Origin: Paraglaciecola sp030730205
GTDB taxonomy: Bacteria; Pseudomonadota; Gammaproteobacteria; Enterobacterales; Alteromonadaceae
Direction: 5' to 3'
DNA: 64,000 nucleotides
Assembly (NCBI RefSeq): GCF_052119645.1
Contig: NZ_JBGQOM010000008.1
Coordinates: forward strand, 124,001 to 188,000
Of this stretch, positions 44,297 through 53,157 are shown piece by piece. The notes beneath the pieces are model-generated. The model saw only the letters and a program-made list of their open reading frames with translations, had not been told where the DNA came from and did no database searches. Positions within the stretch are counted from its first letter, which is position 1. Each line of letters begins with the position of its first letter. Made by a program: the position numbers and the translations under genes.

Positions 44297-44765
44297 ATCG
44301 TGATGCTATCGAAATAAGTAAACCATCAGATGCCAACTCGATAAGGTCAAGTACATACTCAAATCCCCGCTTACCGCCATAATAGGGGTCTGGCACTTCT
44401 TCAACATCGGAGTCTGCGTATTGCATAAATAACACCACTTTATGCTGATATTCAGCCGGGCACATTTCTAATAAATGGCGAAGATTTTCTTTATCCATCG
44501 CAAGGATATATTCAAATTTTTCAAAGTCTTCAAGCACCACTTTGCGACTTTTTATGCCTTTAAAATTATAGCCACGCTCTTGTGCAACCGCCTTTGCTCG
44601 TTCGTCTGGGGTCACACCAATGTGATAGCCCATTGTTCCGGCAGAATCGATATCAATCCTGAGTTGGCTGTTTTTTATTTTTTCCTTAAACACCGCTTCT
44701 GCGGTTGGAGAGCGGCAAATGTTACCTAAACACACAAATAACACCGAGGTATCACTATTTGCCAT
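44283..44765 (-). CDS. Low-molecular-weight protein tyrosine phosphatase
   Basis: I start at the ATG at 44765 (160 aa) because GGAG lies eight bases upstream; an in-frame ATG at 44780 would add five residues before it. The P-loop VCLGNICRSPTAEA has the catalytic Cys (12) and Arg (18), and EVPDPYYGG holds the general-acid Asp near the C-terminus. The length and motifs match the eukaryote-like LMW-PTP class, not the capsule-associated Wzb class exclusively. It overlaps btuC by 14 bp. The physiological substrate is unknown. Confidence 0.9.
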   Translation of the reverse strand: MANSDTSVLFVCLGNICRSPTAEAVFKEKIKNSQLRIDIDSAGTMGYHIGVTPDERAKAVAQERGYNFKGIKSRKVVLEDFEKFEYILAMDKENLRHLLEMCPAEYQHKVVLFMQYADSDVEEVPDPYYGGKRGFEYVLDLIELASDGLLISIASRFAVR

Positions 44766-44848
44766 ATCAGCAACTCCCATACGTTATTAAATTGATTTCA
44801 TTGTGTTTTACCATTGTATGGCTCGATTTGGCAAGCGCTAGACCGTAC

Positions 44849-45571
44849 TTAAACCAAGCAAGACAAATTAAGCCGAGTGGCAGCTTCGCTTGGGTCACTT
44901 AATCGAGGCAGAGTAGCGATTAGGGGCGCACGCAACAAAAGCTTTAAGGATTCAATGTTTTCGTTTAAAAATGGCATATCAGGATCCAAAGTATTAGCAA
45001 CCCAACCCACTATTTTTAAACCGTGTTGACGCACGCTATCCGCAGTTAGCATGGCATGATTTAAACACCCTAATCGCATACCTACCACCAAAATAACAGC
45101 GAGGTTTTGATTAGCCACAAAATCAGACAAAAATGTCGGATGACCTTGTTCGTTATTGCCAAGCGGTAAACGCCAGCCCCCCGCCCCTTCTACTATCAAC
45201 ACATCTGGCTCTTTGTGCAATAGACTTACAAATCCTTGTTTAATCCGGTCTAACGATAAGTCGATTGACTGCCCCTTACCCAATGCAATTTGCGCGGCTA
45301 AATGAGGTGCGATAGGTTCGGCTAGCGCAATTGGGTTAACCTCTGCGTAATCAAGTTCTAAGCTACTCGATTGCTGTAAAGCCAATGCGTCTTCATTTCT
45401 TAAGCCATCGGTAGTGGTTTCACAACCCGCAGCAATTGGTTTATAAGCGGCAGTTTTTAAATCGAGTTGATTGAAGGCCTGAAGCAAAGCCACTGAAAAA
45501 AAGGTTTTTCCTACTTCGGTATCGGTTCCGGTAATAAAATAAGCTCGGCTAGTGGCCGCTAATTGTCCCAT
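44849..45571 (-). CDS. bioD: Dethiobiotin synthetase BioD
   Basis: 240 aa. The P-loop FITGTDTEVGKTFFS is diagnostic, with AAYKPIAAGC and VEGAGGWRLPL later. It makes dethiobiotin from diaminopelargonic acid, CO2 and ATP, the penultimate biotin step. It is the last gene of bioBFCD, 12 bp after bioC. The C-terminal segment ATLPRLSDPSEAATRLNLS is usual. Confidence 0.94.
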   Translation of the reverse strand: MGQLAATSRAYFITGTDTEVGKTFFSVALLQAFNQLDLKTAAYKPIAAGCETTTDGLRNEDALALQQSSSLELDYAEVNPIALAEPIAPHLAAQIALGKGQSIDLSLDRIKQGFVSLLHKEPDVLIVEGAGGWRLPLGNNEQGHPTFLSDFVANQNLAVILVVGMRLGCLNHAMLTADSVRQHGLKIVGWVANTLDPDMPFLNENIESLKLLLRAPLIATLPRLSDPSEAATRLNLSCLV

Positions 45572-45583
45572 TATTGTTCCTTA

Positions 45584-46390
45584 CTATTTTTCACACTTTA
45601 GAAAGAGTATTTGATACGACAACGGTAATTGTTGTTCTGCGCCAAAATGCGAAAAATAAAAATGTTCAAGTGTATTAAATTTATGTCGATTGATTGCTGG
45701 GTTCTGGCTTTGCTTATCGCTGGTATTCAATAAAATGTTGGCGCCTACCCCTTTAATGGAGGCAAGTAGATGACGAATATCAGGGTGCCATGATTGATAG
45801 CACTGCTTTTTAATATCTACTTTTAAGCCACTTTTAAGCGCCGCTTGTACCCATGTGTCAGTGGGATAAAATTCATTTATATGGCGTTGCGAATCTACAT
45901 ATTGCCAGCTTTGACTCAATTCGCTAAACGAACCGGCTGTCATTAGCGCTATCACAGCATGTCCCGTTGGCACTAATACGCGATGTATTTCACTCAAGAC
46001 TTGCTCTGGGTGTGCACACCATTGCAGGGCCATGGACGAAAATATCGTATCAACCGAACAAGTCTGCAAGGGCAGTTGCTCAGCGTCACCTTGTAACCAC
46101 AAGATCGGCGCCTCAGACGGTTCCATTGTCTGAAAAGACGCGTGGCGTAACATGCCAAACGCTAAATCCATTGCCAGTAGCTGCTGACTTTGCTGGCGTA
46201 ACGCTTGGGTAATTCGCCCCGTGCCACAGCCTATGTCTAATAAACAATGGCTATGTTCAGGCAGCATGGCCTTTGCATCAAGGGCAATATCAAGTTGCAC
46301 CTTGGCTAGTTTATCGTATGTTACTGCTGCGCGACTAAACTGCTTAGCGATACGTGCTTTATTGTGATTTACGAGAATTGATTGCGACAT
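45584..46390 (-). CDS. bioC: Malonyl-ACP O-methyltransferase BioC
   Basis: 268 aa. The SAM-binding motif LLDIGCGTGRITQAL and MDLAFGML, followed by GDAEQLPL and SSMALQWC, match BioC. It methylates malonyl-ACP to prime pimeloyl synthesis with fatty-acid enzymes. The next gene is bioD, and bioF ends seven bases upstream. No bioH was found here, so the demethylating esterase must be elsewhere. Confidence 0.92.
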   Translation of the reverse strand: MSQSILVNHNKARIAKQFSRAAVTYDKLAKVQLDIALDAKAMLPEHSHCLLDIGCGTGRITQALRQQSQQLLAMDLAFGMLRHASFQTMEPSEAPILWLQGDAEQLPLQTCSVDTIFSSMALQWCAHPEQVLSEIHRVLVPTGHAVIALMTAGSFSELSQSWQYVDSQRHINEFYPTDTWVQAALKSGLKVDIKKQCYQSWHPDIRHLLASIKGVGANILLNTSDKQSQNPAINRHKFNTLEHFYFSHFGAEQQLPLSYQILFLKCEK

Positions 46391-46396
46391 GATTCT

Positions 46397-47581
46397 TTAT
46401 TTGGGTGTTTGACTAATAGCAATCTGCAAAGCATCAACTAAAGCAGAAATATCTTGCTCTTCGTGCATAGCGCTCAAGGTAACGCGCAGTCTGTCGGTTC
46501 CTTTCGGTACGGTAGGATAACGAATTGCCGTAGCCCAGATACCAAGCTGCTTTAATTTTTCGCTAATACTTAATGCTCGCTCAGCATTGCCCACTATGAC
46601 GGGTTGAATAGCCGTATCAGATGCCATAAGAGGAATATTAGCTTTATCTGCTAAGTGTTTAAATTGGGCAATACGGGTTTGCAATAATCGGCGTTTTTGT
46701 GGATTTTCATTGGCTTTAATACTGCTTAGCGTTGCATGAGCCTGAGCGGCGGGCATTGACGTACTGTAGATATAATGCCTGCCAAAATTAATTAGATAAT
46801 CAATCAGTTGCTCGCTACCGGCAACAAAAGCACCGGCGGTACCAATCGCCTTTCCAAAGGTGGCCATCAATACCGGTACTTGATTTTGACTTAGGTTGTG
46901 CTGTTCAACCACTCCAAGGCCGCTATTACCTAAAACCCCAAAACCATGGGCATCATCGACCATTAACCATGCGTTATGATCTTGTGCAATGTGCGCCAAT
47001 TCAGCGACGGGCGCTTGATCACCGTCCATGCTAAACACCCCTTCAGTTGCAATTAGGATGTTAGATGAAGCAGAAGCTCGCGCCATAATATCGTTTAAAT
47101 GGTGAGTGTCGTTGTGCTTAAAACGTTTAAAAGTGGCTTGGCAGCTTTGCGCACCGTCGACAAAAGAGGCATGAATAAGTTTGTCCGCAATAATTAAATC
47201 TGCACCACAGTTATTATTGCGGGCAAACAATGCTTGGCAAATGGCTTGATTGGCGGCAAAGCCTGAATTAAACAACAAGACCCTATCGCGTTTTAACGCT
47301 TTTGCTAAATGCGCTTCAAGCTCGAGATGCGCTTGAGTAAAGCCCGTCACTAAAGGTGATGCGCCGCTACCGCTACCGTATTCACTTAAACCATCAACCC
47401 ACGCTTGGGCCACGGTTTGTGACGAAGCAAAGCCTAAATAATCATTACTCGAAAAATTTAAAAAATGTTGCCCATCGACCTCAATTAAAGGGCCAACACC
47501 GGGGGATAAGCTGTGACGTTTGCGCCACAGCTTATCCTGTTTTCGCGCGAGCAATGCCTCGACTATAAACTCAAAAGCCAT
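46397..47581 (-). CDS. bioF: 8-amino-7-oxononanoate synthase BioF
   Basis: 394 aa. A PLP enzyme with FSSNDYLGFASS near the N-terminus, ATEGVFSMDGDQAP, VDDAHGFGVLG with the PLP-binding Asp and His, and TFGKAIGTAG with the catalytic Lys. It joins pimeloyl-ACP and alanine. It overlaps bioB at TAATG (one base), so the two are translationally coupled. Confidence 0.95.
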   Translation of the reverse strand: MAFEFIVEALLARKQDKLWRKRHSLSPGVGPLIEVDGQHFLNFSSNDYLGFASSQTVAQAWVDGLSEYGSGSGASPLVTGFTQAHLELEAHLAKALKRDRVLLFNSGFAANQAICQALFARNNNCGADLIIADKLIHASFVDGAQSCQATFKRFKHNDTHHLNDIMARASASSNILIATEGVFSMDGDQAPVAELAHIAQDHNAWLMVDDAHGFGVLGNSGLGVVEQHNLSQNQVPVLMATFGKAIGTAGAFVAGSEQLIDYLINFGRHYIYSTSMPAAQAHATLSSIKANENPQKRRLLQTRIAQFKHLADKANIPLMASDTAIQPVIVGNAERALSISEKLKQLGIWATAIRYPTVPKGTDRLRVTLSAMHEEQDISALVDALQIAISQTPK

Positions 47582-48687
47582 TAAGAATTTTGAACGGCAG
47601 TCGAAACTTGCGTAGCATCATAAAACAGTTCTACTTGGTCCTTTTGCTTAATTTCATCGAGTAAAGCCGCTTGGTAAGCTTCATCCGAGTACTCTCGGGA
47701 TTGCGCAGAATTGATACCTAGCTTTTTAAATAACATCACGTCTTCATGGGTTTCAGGATTAGAAGTGGTTAACAATTTACAGCCATAAAAAATAGAATTC
47801 GCACCTGCCATAAAGCACAATGCCTGCATTTGCTCATTCATAGCCTCACGACCTGCCGACAAACGGACATAAGACTTAGGCATCATAATCCGCGCAATGG
47901 CAATAGTACGAATAAACTCAAAGCTGTCTAAATCGTCGACTTTTTCCAGCGGTGTCCCCTTCACTTTAACTAACATATTAATTGGCACGCTCTCAGGGTG
48001 ATGTTCTAAATTAGCGAGTTGTACTAATAAACTCGAACGATCAGAAGCACTTTCGCCCATGCCGACTATCCCACCTGAACAGACATTCATACCCGCAGCT
48101 CGAACATTAGTCAGAGTATCTAAGCGGTCTTGATAGGTACGAGTAGTGATAATGTCACCATAAAATTCGGGAGAAGTATCAAGGTTATGATTGTAATAAT
48201 CTAAGCCAGATTGTTGCAAGGCAATGGCTTGCTCACGAGTTAACATACCCAAGGTCATGCAGGTTTCCATGCCTAACTTTTTCACTTCCTTGACCATGGC
48301 CGTTACATAGGGCATATCTTTTTCTTTGGGATTACGCCACGCTGCGCCCATGCAAAAACGCGTTGAACCAGCTTGTTTTGCCTCTTTCGCCCGTTGGATA
48401 ACTTTTTCAATCTCCATTAAACGCTCTTTTTCCAAACCAGTGTCATACCGCGCACTTTGAGGGCAATATTTACAATCTTCTGGGCAAGCGCCTGTTTTAA
48501 TAGACAGCAAAGTGCTGACTTGCACTTTATTAGGGTCGAAATATTGACGATGAATGGTTTGCGCTTGAAATAATAAATCGTTAAACGCCATGGTAAATAA
48601 TGCATTAACTTCATCTACCGTCCAATCATGACGTATCGAGGTTGAAAGATCAGATGTGGTATTAGGTTGAACAGCAGATGGGGTCAT
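47581..48687 (-). CDS. bioB: Biotin synthase BioB
   Basis: 368 aa. The radical-SAM cluster motif CPEDCKYC (Cys68, 72, 75) is preceded by STLLSIKTGA, and YNHNLDTSPEFYG and RLSAGREAMNEQMQ match biotin synthase. It inserts sulfur into dethiobiotin. It is the first gene of bioBFCD and faces divergent bioA across 114 bp that contain a BirA-like operator. The ATG has AAAGG upstream. Confidence 0.97.
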   Translation of the reverse strand: MTPSAVQPNTTSDLSTSIRHDWTVDEVNALFTMAFNDLLFQAQTIHRQYFDPNKVQVSTLLSIKTGACPEDCKYCPQSARYDTGLEKERLMEIEKVIQRAKEAKQAGSTRFCMGAAWRNPKEKDMPYVTAMVKEVKKLGMETCMTLGMLTREQAIALQQSGLDYYNHNLDTSPEFYGDIITTRTYQDRLDTLTNVRAAGMNVCSGGIVGMGESASDRSSLLVQLANLEHHPESVPINMLVKVKGTPLEKVDDLDSFEFIRTIAIARIMMPKSYVRLSAGREAMNEQMQALCFMAGANSIFYGCKLLTTSNPETHEDVMLFKKLGINSAQSREYSDEAYQAALLDEIKQKDQVELFYDATQVSTAVQNS

Positions 48688-48757
48688 GAGGGAGCCTTTA
48701 GTGAGAGCAATCTTTACTTAATTATCTTGCGCGCTTAGTCTATGTAGCAACGACATA

Positions 48758-48789
48758 TTGTCAACTAATAATCAAATTCAAACTTTACA
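48758..48789. promoter_or_regulatory. BirA-like operator between bioB and bioA
   Basis: TTGTCAACT and AACTTTACA, separated by 14 bp, form an imperfect inverted repeat like the proteobacterial BirA site (TTGTAAACC-N14/16-GGTTTACAA). It sits 12 bp before the bioA start and about 70 bp from bioB, the position used in E. coli to repress both directions when biotin is plentiful. Assigned by pattern and context. Confidence 0.7.
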
Positions 48790-48801
48790 TGTGAGCATAA
48801 T

Positions 48802-50079
48802 TTGAACAAGTTTTCTGAAAATCTGCACTTTGACCAAAATCATATCTGGCATCCGTATACTTCAGCACTCAATCCCCTTCCCTGTTACCAAGTGGTCGGC
48901 GCACAAGGGGTAGAAATTGAGTTAGCGTCTGGTGAAAAACTAGTGGATGGTGTCGCGTCTTGGTGGACTGCAATACACGGCTACAATCACCCTGTGCTGA
49001 ATGAAGCTATTAATAAGCAAGTCAGTCAATTTTCACATGTTATGTTTGGTGGCTTGACCCATCAGCCTGCGATTGATTTATGTAAAACCTTACTGGAAAT
49101 CGTGCCAAAAGGTCTCAACCGAGTATTTTTGGCTGACTCCGGCTCTGTATCGGTGGAAGTGGCGATGAAAATGGCGCTGCAATATTGGGTGTGCCAAGGT
49201 AATGGCGCTAAACACCGCTTCATAACGCCGCGTTATGGCTACCATGGCGATACTTTTGCCGCCATGTCAGTGTGCGATCCTGTTAACGGCATGCATAATT
49301 TGTTTAGCCATTCACTTAATCAACAAATCTTTGCCCCTGCCCCGCAAACCCGTTTCGACAAACCTTGGAACGAAGATGATATCCAGCCTCTGCAGGAACT
49401 ATTTGAGCGTCACCACCATGAATTGGCGGCGTTAGTGATCGAGCCCATTGTGCAAAATGCAGGGGGCATGCGCATTTACCATCCCGAATATTTAAAGCGC
49501 TGTCGACAGCTGTGTGATGACTACAACGTTTTGCTTATATGTGATGAGATTGCGACTGGTTTTGGCCGTACAGGTAAACTGTTTGCTTGCGAACATGCAG
49601 ACATCAGTCCAGATATCTTGTGTTTAGGCAAAGCCCTAACGGGTGGTTATTTGACGCTTGCCGCAACCCTGTGTACAGAAGATGTCGCACAGGGTGTCTG
49701 TCAAGGTGAGCCCGGAGTGTTTATGCATGGACCAACCTTTATGGGTAATGCCCTGGCATGCTCGGTGGCTAATGCCAGTTTAGATTTGTTACTCAAAGGT
49801 GATTGGCAAAGGCAAGTGGCCCAGATAGAACATCAGTTACATGAAGAACTCGGAGTTTGTAAACCATTAAACAGTGTGCTGGATGTGAGGGTACTCGGTG
49901 CAATTGGTGTTGTGGAATGCAAAAATCCAGTGAATGTTGCTGAAATACAGAAGAAGTTTGTAGCCCAAGGTGTATGGATCCGCCCTTTTGGTAAACTGAT
50001 TTATATCATGCCACCTTACATCATCAGCCCAGCTCAATTGAGTAAACTCACCAAGGCGATATATTCGGTACTCGTTTAA
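48802..50079 (+). CDS. bioA: Adenosylmethionine-8-amino-7-oxononanoate transaminase BioA
   Basis: 425 aa with a TTG start; the N-terminus FDQNHIWHPYTS matches BioA, and no ATG precedes it without a stop. DGVASWWTAIHGYNHP, YHGDTFAAMSV, CDEIATGFGRTG and LCLGKALTGGYL (catalytic Lys) are all present. The enzyme uses S-adenosylmethionine as amino donor to make diaminopelargonate. A weak TTG start and the operator directly upstream suggest low, regulated expression. Confidence 0.95.
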   Translation: MNKFSENLHFDQNHIWHPYTSALNPLPCYQVVGAQGVEIELASGEKLVDGVASWWTAIHGYNHPVLNEAINKQVSQFSHVMFGGLTHQPAIDLCKTLLEIVPKGLNRVFLADSGSVSVEVAMKMALQYWVCQGNGAKHRFITPRYGYHGDTFAAMSVCDPVNGMHNLFSHSLNQQIFAPAPQTRFDKPWNEDDIQPLQELFERHHHELAALVIEPIVQNAGGMRIYHPEYLKRCRQLCDDYNVLLICDEIATGFGRTGKLFACEHADISPDILCLGKALTGGYLTLAATLCTEDVAQGVCQGEPGVFMHGPTFMGNALACSVANASLDLLLKGDWQRQVAQIEHQLHEELGVCKPLNSVLDVRVLGAIGVVECKNPVNVAEIQKKFVAQGVWIRPFGKLIYIMPPYIISPAQLSKLTKAIYSVLV

Positions 50080-50100
50080 TTATTTGCTTTCCATTTCTAC

Positions 50101-50139
50101 CCATTAATAAAGTTGAACCAGATGCAACTTTATTAATGG
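50101..50139. terminator. Long perfect hairpin between bioA and sirB1
   Basis: CCATTAATAAAGTTG and its exact complement CAACTTTATTAATGG form a 15-bp stem with a nine-base loop. It covers the last bases of sirB1 (stop at 50133) and lies 21 bp after bioA. The convergent genes make termination the likely role, but there is no T-run on either side, so Rho-independent termination is uncertain; it might instead protect 3' ends. Confidence 0.55.
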
Positions 50140-50981
50140 AAGGTTGTTGGCGGTACATTGCCCAGTTGCTTAACTTGAGCGGCCAATAAAACACTGGCAG
50201 GGTCTTTGGGACATTGTTGGATAAAATATTGATAGTCGGCAATAGCGACTTGTGGACAATCGAGTTGATGCAGTAAAAATCCTCTGTCTCTTCGCTCATA
50301 AGGATCATTCGGACAAAGATGAACCAGTAAATTAACCGCAGTCAACGCATACGAGTATTGCTGATTGTTAATAAAGCTGGCTTTTAGATTGTGCAATAAG
50401 CGCACTACAATCTCTTCGCAACTGGCAGCAAAGAGCGCCTCAGGTGGCATTTTTTCTTGTTCAATTTCACCGATAATATTGAAATAGAGTTGCTCGATAT
50501 CGGTTTTAGTTAAGGTGTTGCCATTAGCAGGATCGAGATAAATAAGCTCCTGGTCTGCCACTTCGATACTGAGTAAAAAATGCCCAGGAAAATTGACGCC
50601 GTGCACGTCAAACTCTAGCTGCTGCGCCAATTCACGAAAGATAATCGCTAAACTAATAGGAATACCCGTGCGAAATTCCATCACCTTATCGAGCATACTG
50701 TATTGCTTAGCAAAATATTGTTTTTCATCCACACTGAATGCCAGTTCTAGATAAAAAAACTGAATCAACTTTTCAAGTTTTAACGCCTTAGAGCTCACCA
50801 TTGCTAAGTGAGACTTAGCTTGATTGACCCACTGAGCAAGTTGCTCTTCGTACAGGGCTAAACTGTCATTAGAAGACTGAAAATACTGCGCTAATAACAA
50901 GCTCGCTTTGAAACACTCTTGATTAGCGATACGTTGTTTTAATTCCTGCAAAACATTTCCCTGATAAATGGATAACTTCAA
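50133..50981 (-). CDS. sirB1: SirB1-family protein (transglutaminase-like with TPR)
   Basis: 282 aa. The N-terminal helices are followed by EFRTGIPISLAIIFRELAQQL and GVNFPGHFLLSI, the transglutaminase-like core common to SirB1, then LDPANGNTL. The C-terminal third has TPR-like helices (YERRDRGFLLHQLDCPQVAIADY). The family name comes from Salmonella sirB; its biochemical role is unknown. It is the usual neighbour of sirB2 and prmC in the hemA-prfA-prmC region. Confidence 0.88.
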   Translation of the reverse strand: MKLSIYQGNVLQELKQRIANQECFKASLLLAQYFQSSNDSLALYEEQLAQWVNQAKSHLAMVSSKALKLEKLIQFFYLELAFSVDEKQYFAKQYSMLDKVMEFRTGIPISLAIIFRELAQQLEFDVHGVNFPGHFLLSIEVADQELIYLDPANGNTLTKTDIEQLYFNIIGEIEQEKMPPEALFAASCEEIVVRLLHNLKASFINNQQYSYALTAVNLLVHLCPNDPYERRDRGFLLHQLDCPQVAIADYQYFIQQCPKDPASVLLAAQVKQLGNVPPTTFH

Positions 50982-51036
50982 TCTTGTATCGGGTCTTAAC
51001 CAGTATTCTTGATATCTACTTCACAGTATTTATCGA

Positions 51037-51414
51037 CTAACCGAATAAATACGCTTGTTTGGTAACCGCTACCATTCCAGCAAAAGCCAACCAACTTATA
51101 GCGCCAACCAGCCCAATAAAACGCATTAGATTGGTTTTAGCCAGCTTCAAAGCAAATAACACCATGAATATATACATCACAAAAGCCAACAATTTTTCAG
51201 TGACCCAGCCATTAACGAAGGGATATTGTTGAAGCATCACACACAAGGCAACAGCAGTAATAATCCAAATTGTATCAATAATATGTGGCGCTATTTTGAG
51301 GGCTTTTTTATTCAGCAAGTTTGAGCCTCTAATGGTTAATACAAAGCGGCTTAAAAAAAGCAGAACGCTAACAAGCATTATCGTTAAATGCAGGTGTTTT
51401 GTTATTTCATACAT
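51037..51414 (-). CDS. sirB2: SirB2-family membrane protein
   Basis: I start at the ATG at 51414 (125 aa, MYEITKHLHLTIM), the usual SirB2 start; an in-frame ATG at 51465 would add 17 residues without family support. Four hydrophobic helices and the pair KHLHLTIM and KIAPHIIDTIWI with conserved His are typical. Function is unknown. It lies between the HD-GYP gene and sirB1 on the same strand. Confidence 0.85.
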   Translation of the reverse strand: MYEITKHLHLTIMLVSVLLFLSRFVLTIRGSNLLNKKALKIAPHIIDTIWIITAVALCVMLQQYPFVNGWVTEKLLAFVMYIFMVLFALKLAKTNLMRFIGLVGAISWLAFAGMVAVTKQAYLFG

Positions 51415-51504
51415 GGTTATTGACTCTTTAATTGAAAATAGTAAAAACGACGTTACTGATTGCAAGGCCGTAGTAATGTTGTCTGCTTACGTTCTTTAAA
51501 CGTG

Positions 51505-53061
51505 TTATTCAACCAATGGATCGGGGTTGTCCGCAATGATTTGTTCTATAGCATCGATGTTCTCGAGTAAAACATCAACCAAGCTAGGATCAAACTGCAA
51601 ACCTTTTTGTTGTTTAATGTTTTCAACCACTTTTTCTAGAGGCCAAGCTTCTTTGTAATTTCGACTGTGTCGCAAGGCATCATAGGCATCAACTAGCGCG
51701 GTGATCCTGCAGAAAATATGGATTTCTTCTCCATACTTCCCCCGTGGATATCCCTTCCCATTCCAATATTCATGATGATCACGGGCAATTAATGCGGCCG
51801 TTCGAATAAGTGGGCGTTTTGAATTTTTTAACACCAAATAACCAAATTCAGCGTGATTTTGCACCACCTTTCGCTCTGAATCGCTTAATTTATCTGCTTT
51901 GTTAAGAATCACCTCTGGTATTTTAAATTTACCAATATCATGCAGCGGTACTGCTAAACCCAACATCTTAATTTCATCTTCCGATAGACCAATCTTGCTG
52001 CCCAGCAACTCACACATTTTAACCACTCGTAAAATATGTTTGCCTTCCCCAAAATGGTACTCTAAGGCTTGACCAATACGTTCGATAATTTCACGTTGCG
52101 TGTCTTCAATGTCTTTATTAAGTAAAACGTTATCAAACGCGATTTGAACATTTTGTGCAAAAATCTCCACTAAGCGTTTGTCAATTTTTGTCAGTTTTCG
52201 GGGTAGACCAGACATATACAATAACGAGCCCCGCATGGATTTGCTTTTACAATATGCAACTAGGTACTCATCTTCGTATACTAAGGATTTATTTTGCAGG
52301 GCTTTTTGGCATGATTCTAACTGCTTGCCCGAGATAACTTCTTCTAAACGTTCGCCTTCACGATGCTGATATTCCCCCTTGCCAGTAAAAACAAACAGTT
52401 GGGAAGAATCGATATTTTCGATGGGCCTTGGGCATGCAACGGCAGAGGTAAGATAGGCGCAGTCTTTGCTTCCACCTAAAAGAGAAGCAAGTTGTTGCAC
52501 AATACCATCAATAAAATGCTCTAAAGAATGAATGCTAAACAAGTCTGCGGATGCGGATATTATTTTTTCTAGACCAATACGGTTTTCTTCAATAACGGTG
52601 ATATCACGATAAGAACGTAGCGCCGCAATAACCACGGTAAAAAGCTTTTGTGCGGTTAATTCTGTTTTAGATTTGTAGTCGTTGATATCGTAATTGATAA
52701 TGACATCACGCTCTGGCGCTTGGCCGGGTTGACCGGTTCGTAAAATGATCCGTGTAAAATTATTCATCGCTTCGTTGCGAACAAAATCTGCAACTTTCAA
52801 GCCTGCATCGTCAGTTTCCATCACAACATCGAGCAACACAACTGCAATATCATTGTGCTCTAAAAAAAGTTGTTTGGCCTGTTTACCGTTATAGGCACTA
52901 ATGAATTCGAGCCTTTTTTCTTGAAAAACAAAATCACTTAAGGCCAATTTTGTTACCGCATGCACCTCAGGCTCATCATCAACTATCAGTACTTTCCATG
53001 TTCCATGATCTTCGCCAATTTCTTCTTCAATATCTTCAGCAAACAATATTTCATCAGACAT
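51505..53061 (-). CDS. HD-GYP response regulator (REC-DUF3369-HD-GYP)
   Basis: 518 aa. A receiver domain (about residues 20-145) has VLIVDDEPEVHAVTKLAL and VVLLDVVMETDD with the phosphorylation Asp. A DUF3369-like middle domain follows, then an HD-GYP domain with HDIGKFKIPEVILNK (about residue 371) and DHHEYWNGKGYPRG (about 437). All catalytic motifs are present, so it may degrade c-di-GMP. No histidine kinase is adjacent. It is inserted between sirB2 and prmC, a pair usually close together, suggesting a lineage-specific addition. Confidence 0.92.
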   Translation of the reverse strand: MSDEILFAEDIEEEIGEDHGTWKVLIVDDEPEVHAVTKLALSDFVFQEKRLEFISAYNGKQAKQLFLEHNDIAVVLLDVVMETDDAGLKVADFVRNEAMNNFTRIILRTGQPGQAPERDVIINYDINDYKSKTELTAQKLFTVVIAALRSYRDITVIEENRIGLEKIISASADLFSIHSLEHFIDGIVQQLASLLGGSKDCAYLTSAVACPRPIENIDSSQLFVFTGKGEYQHREGERLEEVISGKQLESCQKALQNKSLVYEDEYLVAYCKSKSMRGSLLYMSGLPRKLTKIDKRLVEIFAQNVQIAFDNVLLNKDIEDTQREIIERIGQALEYHFGEGKHILRVVKMCELLGSKIGLSEDEIKMLGLAVPLHDIGKFKIPEVILNKADKLSDSERKVVQNHAEFGYLVLKNSKRPLIRTAALIARDHHEYWNGKGYPRGKYGEEIHIFCRITALVDAYDALRHSRNYKEAWPLEKVVENIKQQKGLQFDPSLVDVLLENIDAIEQIIADNPDPLVE

Positions 53062-53157
53062 CTATCTGTTCCCGTTTTTATGCAAAGGCTGCTTTTTAAC
53101 GTTTAAGCATTTAGCAAATTGTTACTTCATGGGTAAAATAAAACGAATTTAAACGAG

